DNA of 64,000 nt from Verrucomicrobiaceae bacterium (GTDB lineage Bacteria > Verrucomicrobiota > Verrucomicrobiia > Verrucomicrobiales > Verrucomicrobiaceae), in NCBI GenBank assembly GCA_027489965.1, contig JAIXZA010000009.1, positions 1-64,000 of the forward strand, given 5' to 3'. The position numbers and the translations under genes were made by a program. Shown one piece after another: positions 24,288 to 33,965 of this stretch. The notes under the pieces were generated by a model. The model saw only the letters and a program-made list of their open reading frames with translations, searched no databases and was not told the DNA's origin. Within the stretch, counting starts at the first letter, position 1. Each line of letters opens with the position of its first letter.

Positions 24288-25103
24288 TTACTCGAACACA
24301 AAAGGCAATCCTTGCGCCTTCATCAAATCCCGTTCCTTGGCCAAGAATTGATCCGCAAGCTTTGCGAAGATTCCGTCTTTTTTCATGCGAGCCAGAGTTG
24401 CATTGACCTTAGCTTTGAGCTCGTCGTTGCCTTTTTTCAAACCCACTGCCCAGAACTCCTCACGCAGCGGTGCCAATAAAGCCCGCGTGCGATCAGCGTG
24501 TTTGGCATGATAATTCATGACGCTTACTTGATCATAAATCCAGGCATCAACCTTTCCATTAACGACCTCCAGCACACAGGCAGCATCCGTATCCAGAGCC
24601 ACGAGCTTGGCTTCAGGCAGCTCCTTCCGACACCATTGCTCACCCGTGGTCGCAATCCGCACCGCCAGTTTTCGACCAGGCGCCTTCAAATCTGCGGCTG
24701 ACATGACCGCGGAGTCCTTAGCGGCCAAAATAGACAAGCCCGTCTTCACATACGGGTCTGAAAAATCAATCGACTTACGCCGGACTTCATTGGCCGTGAG
24801 TGAAGAAATGATGAGATCAATCTGCCCACTTTGCAATGCAGGGATCAATCCATCAAAGTTGATGTTACGAAATTCCACCGGCTTCCCCAGTTCGATACTG
24901 ATCTCTTTGGCAATGGCCGCGCTCACCCCTGAGATCTGACCTTTTTCATCCACAAATTCAAAGGGTGGATACGTGGCATCAACCCCAACGACGAGCACAT
25001 CACGCCTTGCGCAACCGAGGATAAGAAGGGAGAAAAAGCAAAAAAGACGCAGCAAGAACATGACCCTTAATTTGCAAGGCGATCCACCAAAGGAAAGCGT
25101 CAT
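24288..25103 (-). CDS. Extracellular solute-binding lipoprotein, family 3 (amino-acid type)
   Basis: 271 residues from ATG 25103. Signal peptide with lipobox LILGC, so it is lipid-anchored. The binding fold begins VLVVGVDATYPPFEFVDEKG and continues with FDGLIPALQSGQIDLIISSLT, the usual hinge and ligand pattern of polar amino-acid ABC receptors. No permease or ATPase gene adjoins it, so it is an orphan receptor. The ATG overlaps the TPR gene stop as ATGA, which supports this start; ATG 25061 would give a shorter, more typical signal peptide. Confidence 0.88.
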   Translation of the reverse strand: MTLSFGGSPCKLRVMFLLRLFCFFSLLILGCARRDVLVVGVDATYPPFEFVDEKGQISGVSAAIAKEISIELGKPVEFRNINFDGLIPALQSGQIDLIISSLTANEVRRKSIDFSDPYVKTGLSILAAKDSAVMSAADLKAPGRKLAVRIATTGEQWCRKELPEAKLVALDTDAACVLEVVNGKVDAWIYDQVSVMNYHAKHADRTRALLAPLREEFWAVGLKKGNDELKAKVNATLARMKKDGIFAKLADQFLAKERDLMKAQGLPFVFE

Positions 25104-26035
25104 CACACGCTAGCCAGCACTTTCTCCATACGCTTTCTAAAAGCCGCTGCCTTGCGCTCCTCACTCTGATTTTCCAGCAAGGCCACGTAGTCCAGCCCCA
25201 CGGCTTCGTAGCTGCGTGCCTCATCTTTGATATGCAATTCCAGAATCCGCAGACTTTGTTCAAAGTCTAACATCGCCGCAGTGTTCTCGCCGAGCTCATG
25301 TTTAGCCGTGGCAATATTGCAAAGCGACTGGGCAACATCAGGATCGTCAGGCCCAAGAATTTTTTGGCGGATGGCCAGACCTTCAGAAAACATTTCTTTG
25401 GCCTGATCGGGAAAACCGGCCGTGTAGTAGAGGCTGCCGAGATTGTTATAAACACTACCGACCTCCTCTGAATCACGCCCAAGTTCCAGTTCCATCACTT
25501 CCAGACAGCGGAGATAGTGCTGCTCCGCCAGGGCATATTTGCCGAGCCCCTTGTAAATCATGGCCAAGTTATTGCGAAGCTGCGCTGCCGAAAAATCATC
25601 CGCTGGGGTCAATGCTTCATAATCCGTGATCGCCTGCTCATACAATGGCACTGCTAGACCTTCACGCTGACTGAAGTCAAACAGTGTGGCCAACTGCGTG
25701 CGCAGACGCGCTTTCTCCACTGGAGCGATGTCACTGTATCCTGCAATCTCCAGAGCCTCGTTGTAGCTGGCTTCAGCAGATGCGACTTCACCCGCCTCAC
25801 GCTGCACGTCTCCCAGGACTTGGAGTGCTGCGAAAAGCTTGATCCCATCCGATTCCTCACGCAGATCCGTGACGATTCGAGTGGCTGTATTCAGAGCTTC
25901 CTCCAACATTCCTCGGCGAAGAAATGAAAGGGCTGGATTCTCGGGCTGAGAAGCGGGGCTCGGAAGGCTGTCAGGCACGTTTTGAAAGGCTGGGTTGGTT
26001 GAGCCTCTAGCTTCACGGCATATCCCTTCTCTCAT
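25103..26035 (-). CDS. Tetratricopeptide-repeat protein (kinesin light chain-like repeats)
   Basis: 310 residues from ATG 26035; a TTG precedes it. Several 42-residue helical pairs are visible: SAAQLRNNLAMIYKGLGKY, EVGSVYNNLGSLYYTAGFP and DVAQSLCNIATAKHELGEN, the last three spaced as kinesin-light-chain TPRs. It probably works as a protein-binding scaffold; no enzyme domain or signal peptide is visible. It is translationally coupled to the solute-binding lipoprotein (ATGA overlap), which suggests they act together, an unusual pairing. It lies 23 bases downstream of recO. Confidence 0.85.
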   Translation of the reverse strand: MREGICREARGSTNPAFQNVPDSLPSPASQPENPALSFLRRGMLEEALNTATRIVTDLREESDGIKLFAALQVLGDVQREAGEVASAEASYNEALEIAGYSDIAPVEKARLRTQLATLFDFSQREGLAVPLYEQAITDYEALTPADDFSAAQLRNNLAMIYKGLGKYALAEQHYLRCLEVMELELGRDSEEVGSVYNNLGSLYYTAGFPDQAKEMFSEGLAIRQKILGPDDPDVAQSLCNIATAKHELGENTAAMLDFEQSLRILELHIKDEARSYEAVGLDYVALLENQSEERKAAAFRKRMEKVLASV

Positions 26036-26057
26036 CAAGCAAAATCATTGACTGAAT

Positions 26058-26621
26058 TCAGCCAATTTTCCCGTGCTGGCCGATCCACTCCAGCACCTGC
26101 CGACGCTGCACCGGCAGTCGCTGATGAAAATTTTCTTCAATCGCGCGGGCCGATTCACCCACAGAAACAGCCTTTTCTCCCACTAAACCCAGGTCCTCGG
26201 CCAATCGTAATTCAAACCTTTCCACAAAGGCACGACTCGGATCATGATCGTTGAGATAATCTAGGGCCTTCGTCAAAAGCTCATAAATCGCCAAGATCGG
26301 TGCATGAGGCTCTACCACCAAAGCAATAAGCTTGACCAAGTATGTCGCCGCTAAAACTCGACCGTAACTATGCCGCAGTCCTAAACGCGGATTCGTCCAG
26401 CGTGCCTCAGCCAGCGTGTGCAGATCTCCTGATTTAGCTCGAGTAAAGCGTATATCGACCGTGAGAAACAAATCCAACGCCCCTGCAAAAGGTGACTTTG
26501 GACGCAGCGCACCTTTGGCAATCGTGCGAAACAATCCCATCTCAGGACAGCACCAGTGGACGATCAATGTCGTCTCCGAGTATCGACTGCGCCCGATAAT
26601 GATGGCTTCCGTTTTGTCCAT
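26058..26621 (-). CDS. recO: DNA repair protein RecO, short form
   Basis: 187 residues from ATG 26621 (MDKTEAIIIGRSRYSETTLIV). The OB-fold N-terminal domain has the RecO pattern: SETTLIV, GLFRTIAKGALRPKSPFAGALDLF, then a helical domain with YLVKLIALVVEP. RecO loads RecA on SSB-coated DNA and anneals strands. It is shorter than typical RecO (about 240 residues) and lacks the cysteines of the usual zinc finger. The frame is open upstream to 26678, overlapping the next gene, but that extension is not RecO-like. Confidence 0.82.
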   Translation of the reverse strand: MDKTEAIIIGRSRYSETTLIVHWCCPEMGLFRTIAKGALRPKSPFAGALDLFLTVDIRFTRAKSGDLHTLAEARWTNPRLGLRHSYGRVLAATYLVKLIALVVEPHAPILAIYELLTKALDYLNDHDPSRAFVERFELRLAEDLGLVGEKAVSVGESARAIEENFHQRLPVQRRQVLEWIGQHGKIG

Positions 26622-26667
26622 GTTTAAGTAAGTCAGCAACTCCGATTTCAGCTGATAAAACGATGAT

Positions 26668-27831
26668 TCACCACGCAATTAACAGCCCGCTTGGTCCAAG
26701 GACGATGTTGTTTGTTGTTGGACTCAATTTGATCTTCCGTACACCCTCTGAAAGTCGAGCCCCCCAAACTGTAGCATTGCGATCGTGATCCATGGAGACA
26801 GCGATGCCATTGGTCGCCACAAAAAGACGAGTGGCAGGAAGATCAGGCGGAGGGTCAGCACCGCCTACTGAATACAAATGACCCTCTTCGTTAAATACAA
26901 TCGCCCCGTCTCCCATAGGGCTAACCTCATCTCCTGTGCTAGACTGCTGCTGCCAGCCGCCATAACGCAGATCTAACCGCCAAAGTTGACCCGCAGCCAT
27001 CCAGACTGTCATGGATGCAGTAAGTATGGCTTGCCTTACATTCACTCCCGGTGGTGCGGCTATGAGTTTGCCACTACTTGGCCTGTTTAAATCAAGCACG
27101 ACGAGTTCACCTACGGCGGTCTTCACCAAAGTTTTTCCAGCATGACTTGAAGAATAGATGTCATGACAGTTATCCCGCAATCGATCAAACCTAGATTCGC
27201 CTCTCGTCGCGATACGCCAAACTTGATTTTTCTGATCCAGACCGATGGCCACCTGCGGCGTTCCTTTGAGTTGTGTGAGTTTTGAATCAATCTTCATCTC
27301 AAACAACGCACCTGGAACCGAGACATCCCACGTCACTAAACCTCCAGATTCCAGTGATACAACACCGCCACTGTTGGTCAAATGAGCGTATTTCCATGAC
27401 TGCTGCATTAGATCAGCTGGCGGCAATTGCCCGTCCTCTTGAGGTAGAAGTTCATACACTTGCACAATGGATGCACCTAGATTAGTCAGGACGCTTGTTG
27501 ACGTCAGCGGAGAGGACAACCCACTTGCATTTTGGCTCAAAGATGGTGATCCCGACTCAGCATCACCGACAGGTGTTGTCGAACTATGATCTAGCTGAGC
27601 ACTACCAACCGGAGGGCTTGAAATCGCTGAGGCAACAGATCCTGCCTGTGCTTCGGAGTCGTTCATGAGATCAACCCCGAAAGCTTTTGATTTCTTGGCT
27701 GAATTGGACTGAGGATTTAGATCTGGTCGAGCCTGCTGCGCGAACCACATCCATAACCCAACACCAAGCGCCCCAATGAAAACACCGCTTATCAATGCAT
27801 AAAAAAAGGTTTGGTTACGATGACTGGACAT
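26668..27831 (-). CDS. Membrane-anchored protein with probable beta-propeller region
   Basis: 387 residues from ATG 27831. A short basic start and one membrane helix (FFYALISGVFIGALGVGLWMWF), a Ser/Thr/Ala-rich linker of about 100 residues, then about 250 residues of beta-rich sequence with blades resembling TECPR/WD-like propellers (VAIGLDQKNQVWRIATRGESRF, GAIVFNEEGHLYSVGG, GIAVSMDHDRNATVWGARL). No family can be named. Directly upstream of recO in the same direction, with 46 bases between this stop and the chosen recO start. Confidence 0.72.
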   Translation of the reverse strand: MSSHRNQTFFYALISGVFIGALGVGLWMWFAQQARPDLNPQSNSAKKSKAFGVDLMNDSEAQAGSVASAISSPPVGSAQLDHSSTTPVGDAESGSPSLSQNASGLSSPLTSTSVLTNLGASIVQVYELLPQEDGQLPPADLMQQSWKYAHLTNSGGVVSLESGGLVTWDVSVPGALFEMKIDSKLTQLKGTPQVAIGLDQKNQVWRIATRGESRFDRLRDNCHDIYSSSHAGKTLVKTAVGELVVLDLNRPSSGKLIAAPPGVNVRQAILTASMTVWMAAGQLWRLDLRYGGWQQQSSTGDEVSPMGDGAIVFNEEGHLYSVGGADPPPDLPATRLFVATNGIAVSMDHDRNATVWGARLSEGVRKIKLSPTTNNIVLGPSGLLIAW

Positions 27832-27913
27832 GATGAGAACCAACACACACGATAGGATTTAGTCAATCCTTAGACCTGATTGATAGCCCAAGGTAAAAAT
27901 TGAATCTTTCAGC

Positions 27914-30805
27914 TCAAGGCTGGAAGTTCACCTTCTTGGGATCACCTCCAGCCTCAATGAAAGCTAGCAGATCCAGAATTTGCTCAGCTTTGAGTGAATT
28001 GAACAATCCCTGAGGCATGGGCGAAACTTCGGAGACACTGCGCTCGATGATCAGGCTTTTACCGACCTCGACCGTCTCGGGACTAAGCGGATTAGGCTTG
28101 AGAACCACACGTTCATCATCCTCACTTTCTAGGCTGCCCATGACCGTGCTGCCATCAGCGCGTTTAATCGTCACAAAGCGGAATTTTTCATCAACGACTT
28201 TGGACGGGTTCAAGATGTGATCCAATAAATCACGTCGTCCGAAACGCGCTGAGACCTGCACGAGTTCCGGGCCAAACAACCCCGCAGGCAGGCTGCGATC
28301 CGTGCTCATCGTGTGGCAGAACACACACTGCGTAGCGATGGCTGCGGCCTTACCCTTTTCAAAGGAGCGACCGCGTGCCACCTCGGCGAGTCGAGGCTCG
28401 AGATCCTCGATTTTCCAAACCCGATACGTGTGTCCAGGCATCGCATGAGGCGAGAGTGCGACAGGTTTTGGCGGGTGGATGACATCCGCCAGTTTCAACA
28501 ATTCCTCAGGCTTCAAGGCTGCTGCCAGTTCACTGCGCGTGTCAGACAGGCATTTGAAGTAGGTGCTGGCTCCGTTCAGCTTCTCCGCGCGATTAAGTGC
28601 ATCAAAAACGATGCGACGATCCTCCGACGACCAGCCTTCTTTGAGGTAGCGCAGATACATGGGGTAAAAGAGCAAGTCCTCGCTGGCCTCTGCCTCACGC
28701 AATAGAGCCACGCACTTTGGCAGCACCTCAGTCGAGCCCAGTCGAATGAGTAAGCGACAAAGCTCCTGATTCATCTCTCGTGAACTCGCAGGGAAAAGCG
28801 GCTGCAGCCAACTTAGCAGCTTGAGCTTTTCCTCAGGCAGAGGATCTCCCAGCCTAGTCAAGGTTACGCTCAACGTTCTTAAAACCGCGAGGTGCTGCGA
28901 CTCGGTCAGGTCACGCCAGGAAAGTGAATTCAGCCGCGCCAAGATACCAGAGCGATCTGCCTCTATTCCTACTCTCGCCAAGGCTAGGCAACCCAGAATG
29001 CCTGTCCATCCGCGTGACTCACCGACGATTTCCTTTTTCCAATACTGAGTGGGAATCCGCTCCAGTGCCACGCGCGCGGCAAAACGAATGTGCTCATCCT
29101 TATGCGAAAGCTGTGCGAGTACGCCGAAGACTTCCTTGGCATCGCTTGGCTTCGAAGCTTCCAATTCACGTCGCAGCGCACGCAGATCCTTGGACCGTTG
29201 ACTCTTTTTCTGTTCCGTCACTTGCATTTCACCACGGTAACTGACGCGATACAATCCGCTCTGTGTCCCACGACCGCCCGTGATGAACCACAGTGCACCA
29301 TCTGGTCCCACACTGGCATCGGTCACATTCAGAGGCCGACCTGAGACAAACGTTTCCTGTTGAGCAACATAACTGGCTCCCTTTGCCTCAAGGGAAACCG
29401 CAATGATACGCCCGTAACTCCAATCGAGGATGAATAGGGACTCTTCATATTTCTTGGGAACCTTAGCTCCATACCCAAAGCAGATCCCCGTGGGTGATGA
29501 CAGCCCGATATCCAAAATACTGGGCAAGGTATCTGGATACCAAGCCGGAAAACGTCCCGTGCCTCTGCGCCAGCCAAAGTCTGCACCCGGCACCACATGC
29601 AGCACCCGAGTCGGCATGTACCATGGCGCACCCACATCACGTTCCATATCGGCATCAAAAGTGAAAAGCTCACCATCGCGATTAAAGGCGATATCGAGCG
29701 GATTACGCAACCCACCCGCAATCAGTTCCGTGCGGCCATCCTTAGGATCATAGGCGATCACATGACCTGCCGGCAGCTCGACGTTGCCGTCAAACATGCT
29801 GCTATCCCATGGGTTCGGCAGCACCTGATCATTGGCCACATTTTTCAACGGCGAATCCTCAGCAAGAGGACTTGGTAGCAAGACATTGTTTCCATGCGCG
29901 ATCCAAATACGCCCGTCTGGGCCCAACTTGATGTGATTTCGCCCATGCCCTACACCGCCTTCACTGTGCATCAGCTCCTCTTTTCCCTCAAAGACGCCAT
30001 CCCCATCTGCATCTCGCAGACGATAGAGACCCTTGCTGTTGTTGGCATTCGAATAAAGAACTCCGTGTGCATACAGCAAGCCTCGGCATTCTAGCAGCGA
30101 GCCTTCGATCTCGCTCATAGCTCCCGACTCTGAATCATAGCGCAGTAGCCCCTTCTTCTCCTTGGCCAAGGTGACTCTGCCTTCTGGATCAAAAGCCATC
30201 GACACCCAGGAATCTTCTCCAGGCTGAGCCGACCGCAACAGTTCCACTTTAAATCCTGGCAACAGGGTAAAAGAGGATGGATCAGTCGCCTGACTCTGCG
30301 CCCCAGGTTTGGCCAACTGCCAGGAATTGTAAGCATCAAAAGTCTTCTTCAGATCGAAAGGATTCTTTGCCTCGTCAAGATCCACCCGCCCTACGACAGC
30401 CACCTTCCCTTTTGGAGAGGTCCAGGTTTCATCCGTCGGAATCCAGCGCACCTGCGCCAAATCCCCATTCAATTCCAACCGCGCCGCGACACGTGGAGAA
30501 GCTGAGGTGACCGAGAGCACATTAGAGCCTTGCTTGATCAAAGACGTCAGGTCGATGCTCGTGGCAATCCCACCGACCATGGGTCCTACCTTTGGCATCG
30601 GACGTTCATTCACTCGAACCTCCGCAGAGCCTTCGGCGGCCAATAGAAGGATGGCTTTCAAAAGGGCCCCTTTTTGCTCGAATCGCACCTCCACCGTCTC
30701 CTGGGGACCCTCCAATTCAAGCCATTGTGGCACAGGCGGCTGATTGGCCATTTGTGCATGGCAAAAGCCGACTCCAAAGACCCAGAGCATAAAAAAGCGT
30801 TTCAT
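27914..30805 (-). CDS. PVC-type secreted propeller/HEAT/cytochrome c protein
   Basis: 963 residues with a signal peptide (MKRFFMLWVFGVGFCHAQ). Order: a carbohydrate-binding-like beta domain, then a dehydrogenase-type beta-propeller starting FTLLPGFKVELLRS with HGRNHIKLGPDGRIWIAHG and GGLRNPLDIAFNRDGELF, a helical HEAT-like middle, and a C-terminal cytochrome c domain with the heme motif CVFCH (about residues 828-832). Met ligand candidates follow in VSPMPQGL. This architecture is a hallmark of Planctomycetes and Verrucomicrobia and is thought to oxidise sugars or alcohols in the periplasm. The substrate is unknown. Single-gene unit, divergent from cca. Confidence 0.92.
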   Translation of the reverse strand: MKRFFMLWVFGVGFCHAQMANQPPVPQWLELEGPQETVEVRFEQKGALLKAILLLAAEGSAEVRVNERPMPKVGPMVGGIATSIDLTSLIKQGSNVLSVTSASPRVAARLELNGDLAQVRWIPTDETWTSPKGKVAVVGRVDLDEAKNPFDLKKTFDAYNSWQLAKPGAQSQATDPSSFTLLPGFKVELLRSAQPGEDSWVSMAFDPEGRVTLAKEKKGLLRYDSESGAMSEIEGSLLECRGLLYAHGVLYSNANNSKGLYRLRDADGDGVFEGKEELMHSEGGVGHGRNHIKLGPDGRIWIAHGNNVLLPSPLAEDSPLKNVANDQVLPNPWDSSMFDGNVELPAGHVIAYDPKDGRTELIAGGLRNPLDIAFNRDGELFTFDADMERDVGAPWYMPTRVLHVVPGADFGWRRGTGRFPAWYPDTLPSILDIGLSSPTGICFGYGAKVPKKYEESLFILDWSYGRIIAVSLEAKGASYVAQQETFVSGRPLNVTDASVGPDGALWFITGGRGTQSGLYRVSYRGEMQVTEQKKSQRSKDLRALRRELEASKPSDAKEVFGVLAQLSHKDEHIRFAARVALERIPTQYWKKEIVGESRGWTGILGCLALARVGIEADRSGILARLNSLSWRDLTESQHLAVLRTLSVTLTRLGDPLPEEKLKLLSWLQPLFPASSREMNQELCRLLIRLGSTEVLPKCVALLREAEASEDLLFYPMYLRYLKEGWSSEDRRIVFDALNRAEKLNGASTYFKCLSDTRSELAAALKPEELLKLADVIHPPKPVALSPHAMPGHTYRVWKIEDLEPRLAEVARGRSFEKGKAAAIATQCVFCHTMSTDRSLPAGLFGPELVQVSARFGRRDLLDHILNPSKVVDEKFRFVTIKRADGSTVMGSLESEDDERVVLKPNPLSPETVEVGKSLIIERSVSEVSPMPQGLFNSLKAEQILDLLAFIEAGGDPKKVNFQP

Positions 30806-30909
30806 ATCTCATAAGATCAGTCCAGCAGCAGCATTCCTTTCAAAACTCAACTTAGCTTCACCTCCAGACCGAAACTACTTTCGGAAAAGCGCTTGGCGCG
30901 CATCTTCCC

Positions 30910-32226
30910 TTGCACATGCTTTCTGCTGTCATTCCCATCATCCAAAAACTCCGTTCCGCTGGCCATGAAGCCTTGCTCGCCGGAGGCTGTGTTCGCGATC
31001 ATTTGTTAGGACGCGAGCCCAAAGACTATGATGTCGCCACCAGCGCGACGCCGCAGCAGGTGATCGCTTTATTTCCTGGGGCACTGACTGTCGGGGCTCA
31101 TTTTGGCGTCGTGATTGTTCGACAGGGAAGTGAACAGATCGAAGTGGCGACCTTCCGCACAGACGGAAGTTACAAAGATGGCAGGCACCCAGAGAGCGTG
31201 ACTTTTTCTACCGCTGAAGAAGATGCTCAACGCCGCGACTTCACCGTGAATGGCTTGTTCCATGATCCGATCTCGGGTGATATCATCGACTTCGTAGGCG
31301 GTCAGAGCGACTTAGAAAAACGCCTCTTGCGCGCCATCGGCGATCCATCAAAGCGATTCGATGAAGACAAACTGCGCCTGCTGCGCGCCGTCCGTTTTGC
31401 CACAACACTCGGTTTTGAGATCGATCCTCTCACCTGGCAGGCGGTTTGCGAGCACGCGCCTGCCATTCAATCCGTCAGCGCTGAGCGGATCCGTGATGAA
31501 CTCATCAAAATCTTCCTGCATCCGAACCGTGTGCGTGGCTTTGATCTGCTCGTGGATAGCGGCCTGATGGCGCAAGTGCTGCCAGAAATCCTAGTGTTGA
31601 AAGGAGTGGAGCAGCCGCCGCAATGGCATCCCGAGGGCGATGTATTCATCCACACAAGACTCATGATTAGCCTGCTGCCAGAAGTGGTTTCTGAGCCGCT
31701 CGTGCTCAGTGTGCTCCTGCATGATATCGCCAAACCAGCCACCTTTACCGTCGATGAAACAGGCCGCATCCGATTCAATGGCCACGACAAACTCGGCGCT
31801 GAGATGACTGGCGAGATCCTACGCCGCCTGAAATTCCCCAATGATGTCATCGAGCCTACTCAGGTGGCTGTGGAACATCACATGGTGTTTAAGGACGTTA
31901 AAAAAATGAAGAAGAGCACGCTGAAACGCATGATGGCTCGTCCGACTTGGGCAGATGAGTTGGCGCTGCACCGAATCGATTGTCTGGGCTCAAATGGACT
32001 GCTGGACAATTATGAATTCATGCAGGCCAAAGCCGAAGAATTCTCTCACGAACCGCTCATTCCACAGCCATTGATCAATGGTCGCGATCTCATGGCCTTG
32101 GGCTGGCAGGCAGGCAAACAACTCGGCGCTGTTTTGACGGAGGTGCAAAACGCCCAACTTGAAGGTATCATCAGCACTAAGGACGAAGCATTGACTTGGC
32201 TAAGAACGAACCACGCCCAACCCTGA
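30910..32226 (+). CDS. cca: CCA tRNA nucleotidyltransferase / poly(A) polymerase family
   Basis: 438 residues. Adds or repairs the 3'-CCA of tRNA (or adds A-tails). Class II nucleotidyltransferase head: GGCVRDHLLGREPKDYDVAT with the two metal-binding aspartates, EVATFRTDG, RRDFTVNGLF, and LRAVRFAT in the neck. An HD phosphohydrolase domain follows (VLLHDIAKP, HDKLGAEM), as in many bacterial CCA enzymes. CCA-adding and poly(A)-adding forms cannot be told apart by eye. Followed after 9 bases by an AraC-type regulator. Confidence 0.92.
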   Translation: MHMLSAVIPIIQKLRSAGHEALLAGGCVRDHLLGREPKDYDVATSATPQQVIALFPGALTVGAHFGVVIVRQGSEQIEVATFRTDGSYKDGRHPESVTFSTAEEDAQRRDFTVNGLFHDPISGDIIDFVGGQSDLEKRLLRAIGDPSKRFDEDKLRLLRAVRFATTLGFEIDPLTWQAVCEHAPAIQSVSAERIRDELIKIFLHPNRVRGFDLLVDSGLMAQVLPEILVLKGVEQPPQWHPEGDVFIHTRLMISLLPEVVSEPLVLSVLLHDIAKPATFTVDETGRIRFNGHDKLGAEMTGEILRRLKFPNDVIEPTQVAVEHHMVFKDVKKMKKSTLKRMMARPTWADELALHRIDCLGSNGLLDNYEFMQAKAEEFSHEPLIPQPLINGRDLMALGWQAGKQLGAVLTEVQNAQLEGIISTKDEALTWLRTNHAQP

Positions 32227-32235
32227 TGCCACCTC

Positions 32236-33156
32236 ATGCAAGTCGAGCGTGAAAAGATTCAAATTCCCAGCGGACATTCTTTTCGCTTGTTACGCTGGTC
32301 ACGCTCAGTCCGTGACGTGGAGTGCGTTGTGGCTCCCGGAAAGATCGAAAAGATCGTCGGTGAGGGCACGCGCTGGCATTTCCACGCGGAGATGGAGCTC
32401 ACGCTATTCGCAGAGGGCAGTGGCTCACGCTTTGTTGGCGACCATATTGGTTCCTTTGAGGCAGGTGATCTTGTCCTACTTGGAAGCAAATTGCCGCACT
32501 ACTGGCATACGAAAGGCAACTCCTGCGGCATTTCCGTTCAATGGCATTTCCCAGAGGGGCACCCCTTCTGGGCTTTCCCCGAAAATTTAGCGCTGCGAGA
32601 GCTTTTTGAGCAGGCGGGCCGCGGGCTGAGACTGAGCGGATCAACTGCAGCCCGCATTTCGATTTTGCTTCATGAAATGAGGCAGACCCAGGGAGTCGAA
32701 CAACTGGCGCTTTTACTGCGCACCCTGGCCCTGATCGCCTCGGCCCCCGAAACAGATCGTTTATTTCTTTCCGTCCGCTCCTTTGCCTTAGCAGCAGAAT
32801 CCCACTATCAACAGTCGATCTCAAAAGCCATGCGCCACCTGATCGCCCATTTTCGTGAGGAGGTTAGGCTGGAGGATATTTTAGTTCTCACGGACCTGAG
32901 CCGCCCCACGTTTGCACGCCAGTTTAAAAAACACGCCGGCCGCACGATGAGCGAGTTTCTCAATCATCTGCGCCTCCAAGCAGCCTGCCGCGAGCTTTTG
33001 GAAAGCAATCGTAGCGTGCTAGAGATCGCCTTAAGCTGCGGATTCACCCAAATCTCCTTCTTCAATCGCCTCTTCCGCCGTCTGCAAAAATGCAGCCCCA
33101 CCGAGTATCGCGCTCGGCAGGAACGTGCAAACGGACGTCAAAAGGCAGCATTTTGA
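32236..33156 (+). CDS. AraC-family transcriptional regulator
   Basis: 306 residues. The N-terminal half is a cupin-like sensor domain ([41 protein letters not shown]), typical of AraC regulators that bind sugars or other small ligands. The C-terminal half carries two helix-turn-helix motifs ([20 protein letters not shown] and [20 protein letters not shown]) and the KCSPTEYRA end. Its target is not evident. The next gene is clpP, whose extended frame overlaps this stop but whose real start lies 82 bases on. Confidence 0.92.
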   Translation: MQVEREKIQIPSGHSFRLLRWSRSVRDVECVVAPGKIEKIVGEGTRWHFHAEMELTLFAEGSGSRFVGDHIGSFEAGDLVLLGSKLPHYWHTKGNSCGISVQWHFPEGHPFWAFPENLALRELFEQAGRGLRLSGSTAARISILLHEMRQTQGVEQLALLLRTLALIASAPETDRLFLSVRSFALAAESHYQQSISKAMRHLIAHFREEVRLEDILVLTDLSRPTFARQFKKHAGRTMSEFLNHLRLQAACRELLESNRSVLEIALSCGFTQISFFNRLFRRLQKCSPTEYRARQERANGRQKAAF

Positions 33157-33203
33157 CGACTCCACTCATCAGCCGGAGACGTTGCTTCTTTTTAGCGGCA
33201 AGT

Positions 33204-33232
33204 TTGACAATGCCTGCCGACACTCTTTCATT
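33204..33232 (+). promoter_or_regulatory. Possible clpP promoter
   Basis: TTGACA at 33204-33209 matches the -35 consensus. A weak -10 (TTCATT, 33227-33232) follows at 17 bases. It is very close to the ATG at 33239, so the mRNA would be nearly leaderless if this promoter is used. The weak -10 keeps the call tentative. Confidence 0.3.
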
Positions 33233-33238
33233 ACCACC

Positions 33239-33889
33239 ATGTCCCAATCTTCATCCGATTTCCCCACCATGATTTCTCCGCCCTCTAACTTCATCGTCCC
33301 GATGGTGATCGAGAGTGAAGGGCGCATGGAGCGCTCTTACGATATCTATTCCCGCCTATTGAAGGATCGCATCATCTTCCTCGGCAGCGACGTGAATGAT
33401 CAAGTGGCCAATGTCATCATCGCCCAGTTCCTATTCCTTCAGATGCAGGACCCGAAGAAAGACATTCATTTTTACATCAACAGCCCTGGTGGTTCTGTCA
33501 CTGCTGGCCTAGCCATCTATGACACGATGCAGTTCGTCACCTGTGACGTGAACACCTATTGCATCGGTATCTGCGCCAGCATGGGCGCTGTCCTATTAGC
33601 CGCAGGCACGAAAGGCAAACGTTTCGCTCTGCCAAACAGCGACATCATGATCCATCAGGTCTCTGGTGGTGCCCGCGGAACGGCCAGTGATGTGGAGCGC
33701 ACCGTGGACTTCATGTACAAACTGAAGCGCCGGTTGAACCGCATCCTGGCTCTTCATTGCGGTAAAACCCCTGAAGTGATCGAAAAAGATGCCGACCGTG
33801 ACAACTACATGAGCGCCGAAGAAGCCGCCGCCTATGGTCTTGTGGACAAGGTCTTGGTGAGCAACCGCGATCTGGCTGCGAAAGAGTAG
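33239..33889 (+). CDS. clpP: ATP-dependent Clp protease proteolytic subunit
   Basis: 216 residues. The serine peptidase that forms the Clp degradation chamber. Catalytic Ser114 in [12 protein letters not shown], His139 in [11 protein letters not shown] and the Asp in the C-terminal third complete the triad. [20 protein letters not shown] is the family signature. The frame is open upstream to 33125, but the conserved protein begins near [10 protein letters not shown]. Followed by an intrinsic terminator; clpX is not adjacent. Confidence 0.96.
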   Translation: MSQSSSDFPTMISPPSNFIVPMVIESEGRMERSYDIYSRLLKDRIIFLGSDVNDQVANVIIAQFLFLQMQDPKKDIHFYINSPGGSVTAGLAIYDTMQFVTCDVNTYCIGICASMGAVLLAAGTKGKRFALPNSDIMIHQVSGGARGTASDVERTVDFMYKLKRRLNRILALHCGKTPEVIEKDADRDNYMSAEEAAAYGLVDKVLVSNRDLAAKE

Positions 33890-33912
33890 TCCGAAACTTC
33901 ACCCCATTTGAG

Positions 33913-33940
33913 CAGGCGGGCCGAGAGGTCCGCCTGTTTT
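33913..33940 (+). terminator. Intrinsic terminator of clpP
   Basis: Stem caggcgggcc/ggtccgcctg (10 pairs, one G-T wobble) with a gaga tetraloop and four T residues, 23 bases after the clpP stop. Confidence 0.88.
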
Positions 33941-33965
33941 GTATGAGAAAGGGATTCAAGCCCAG

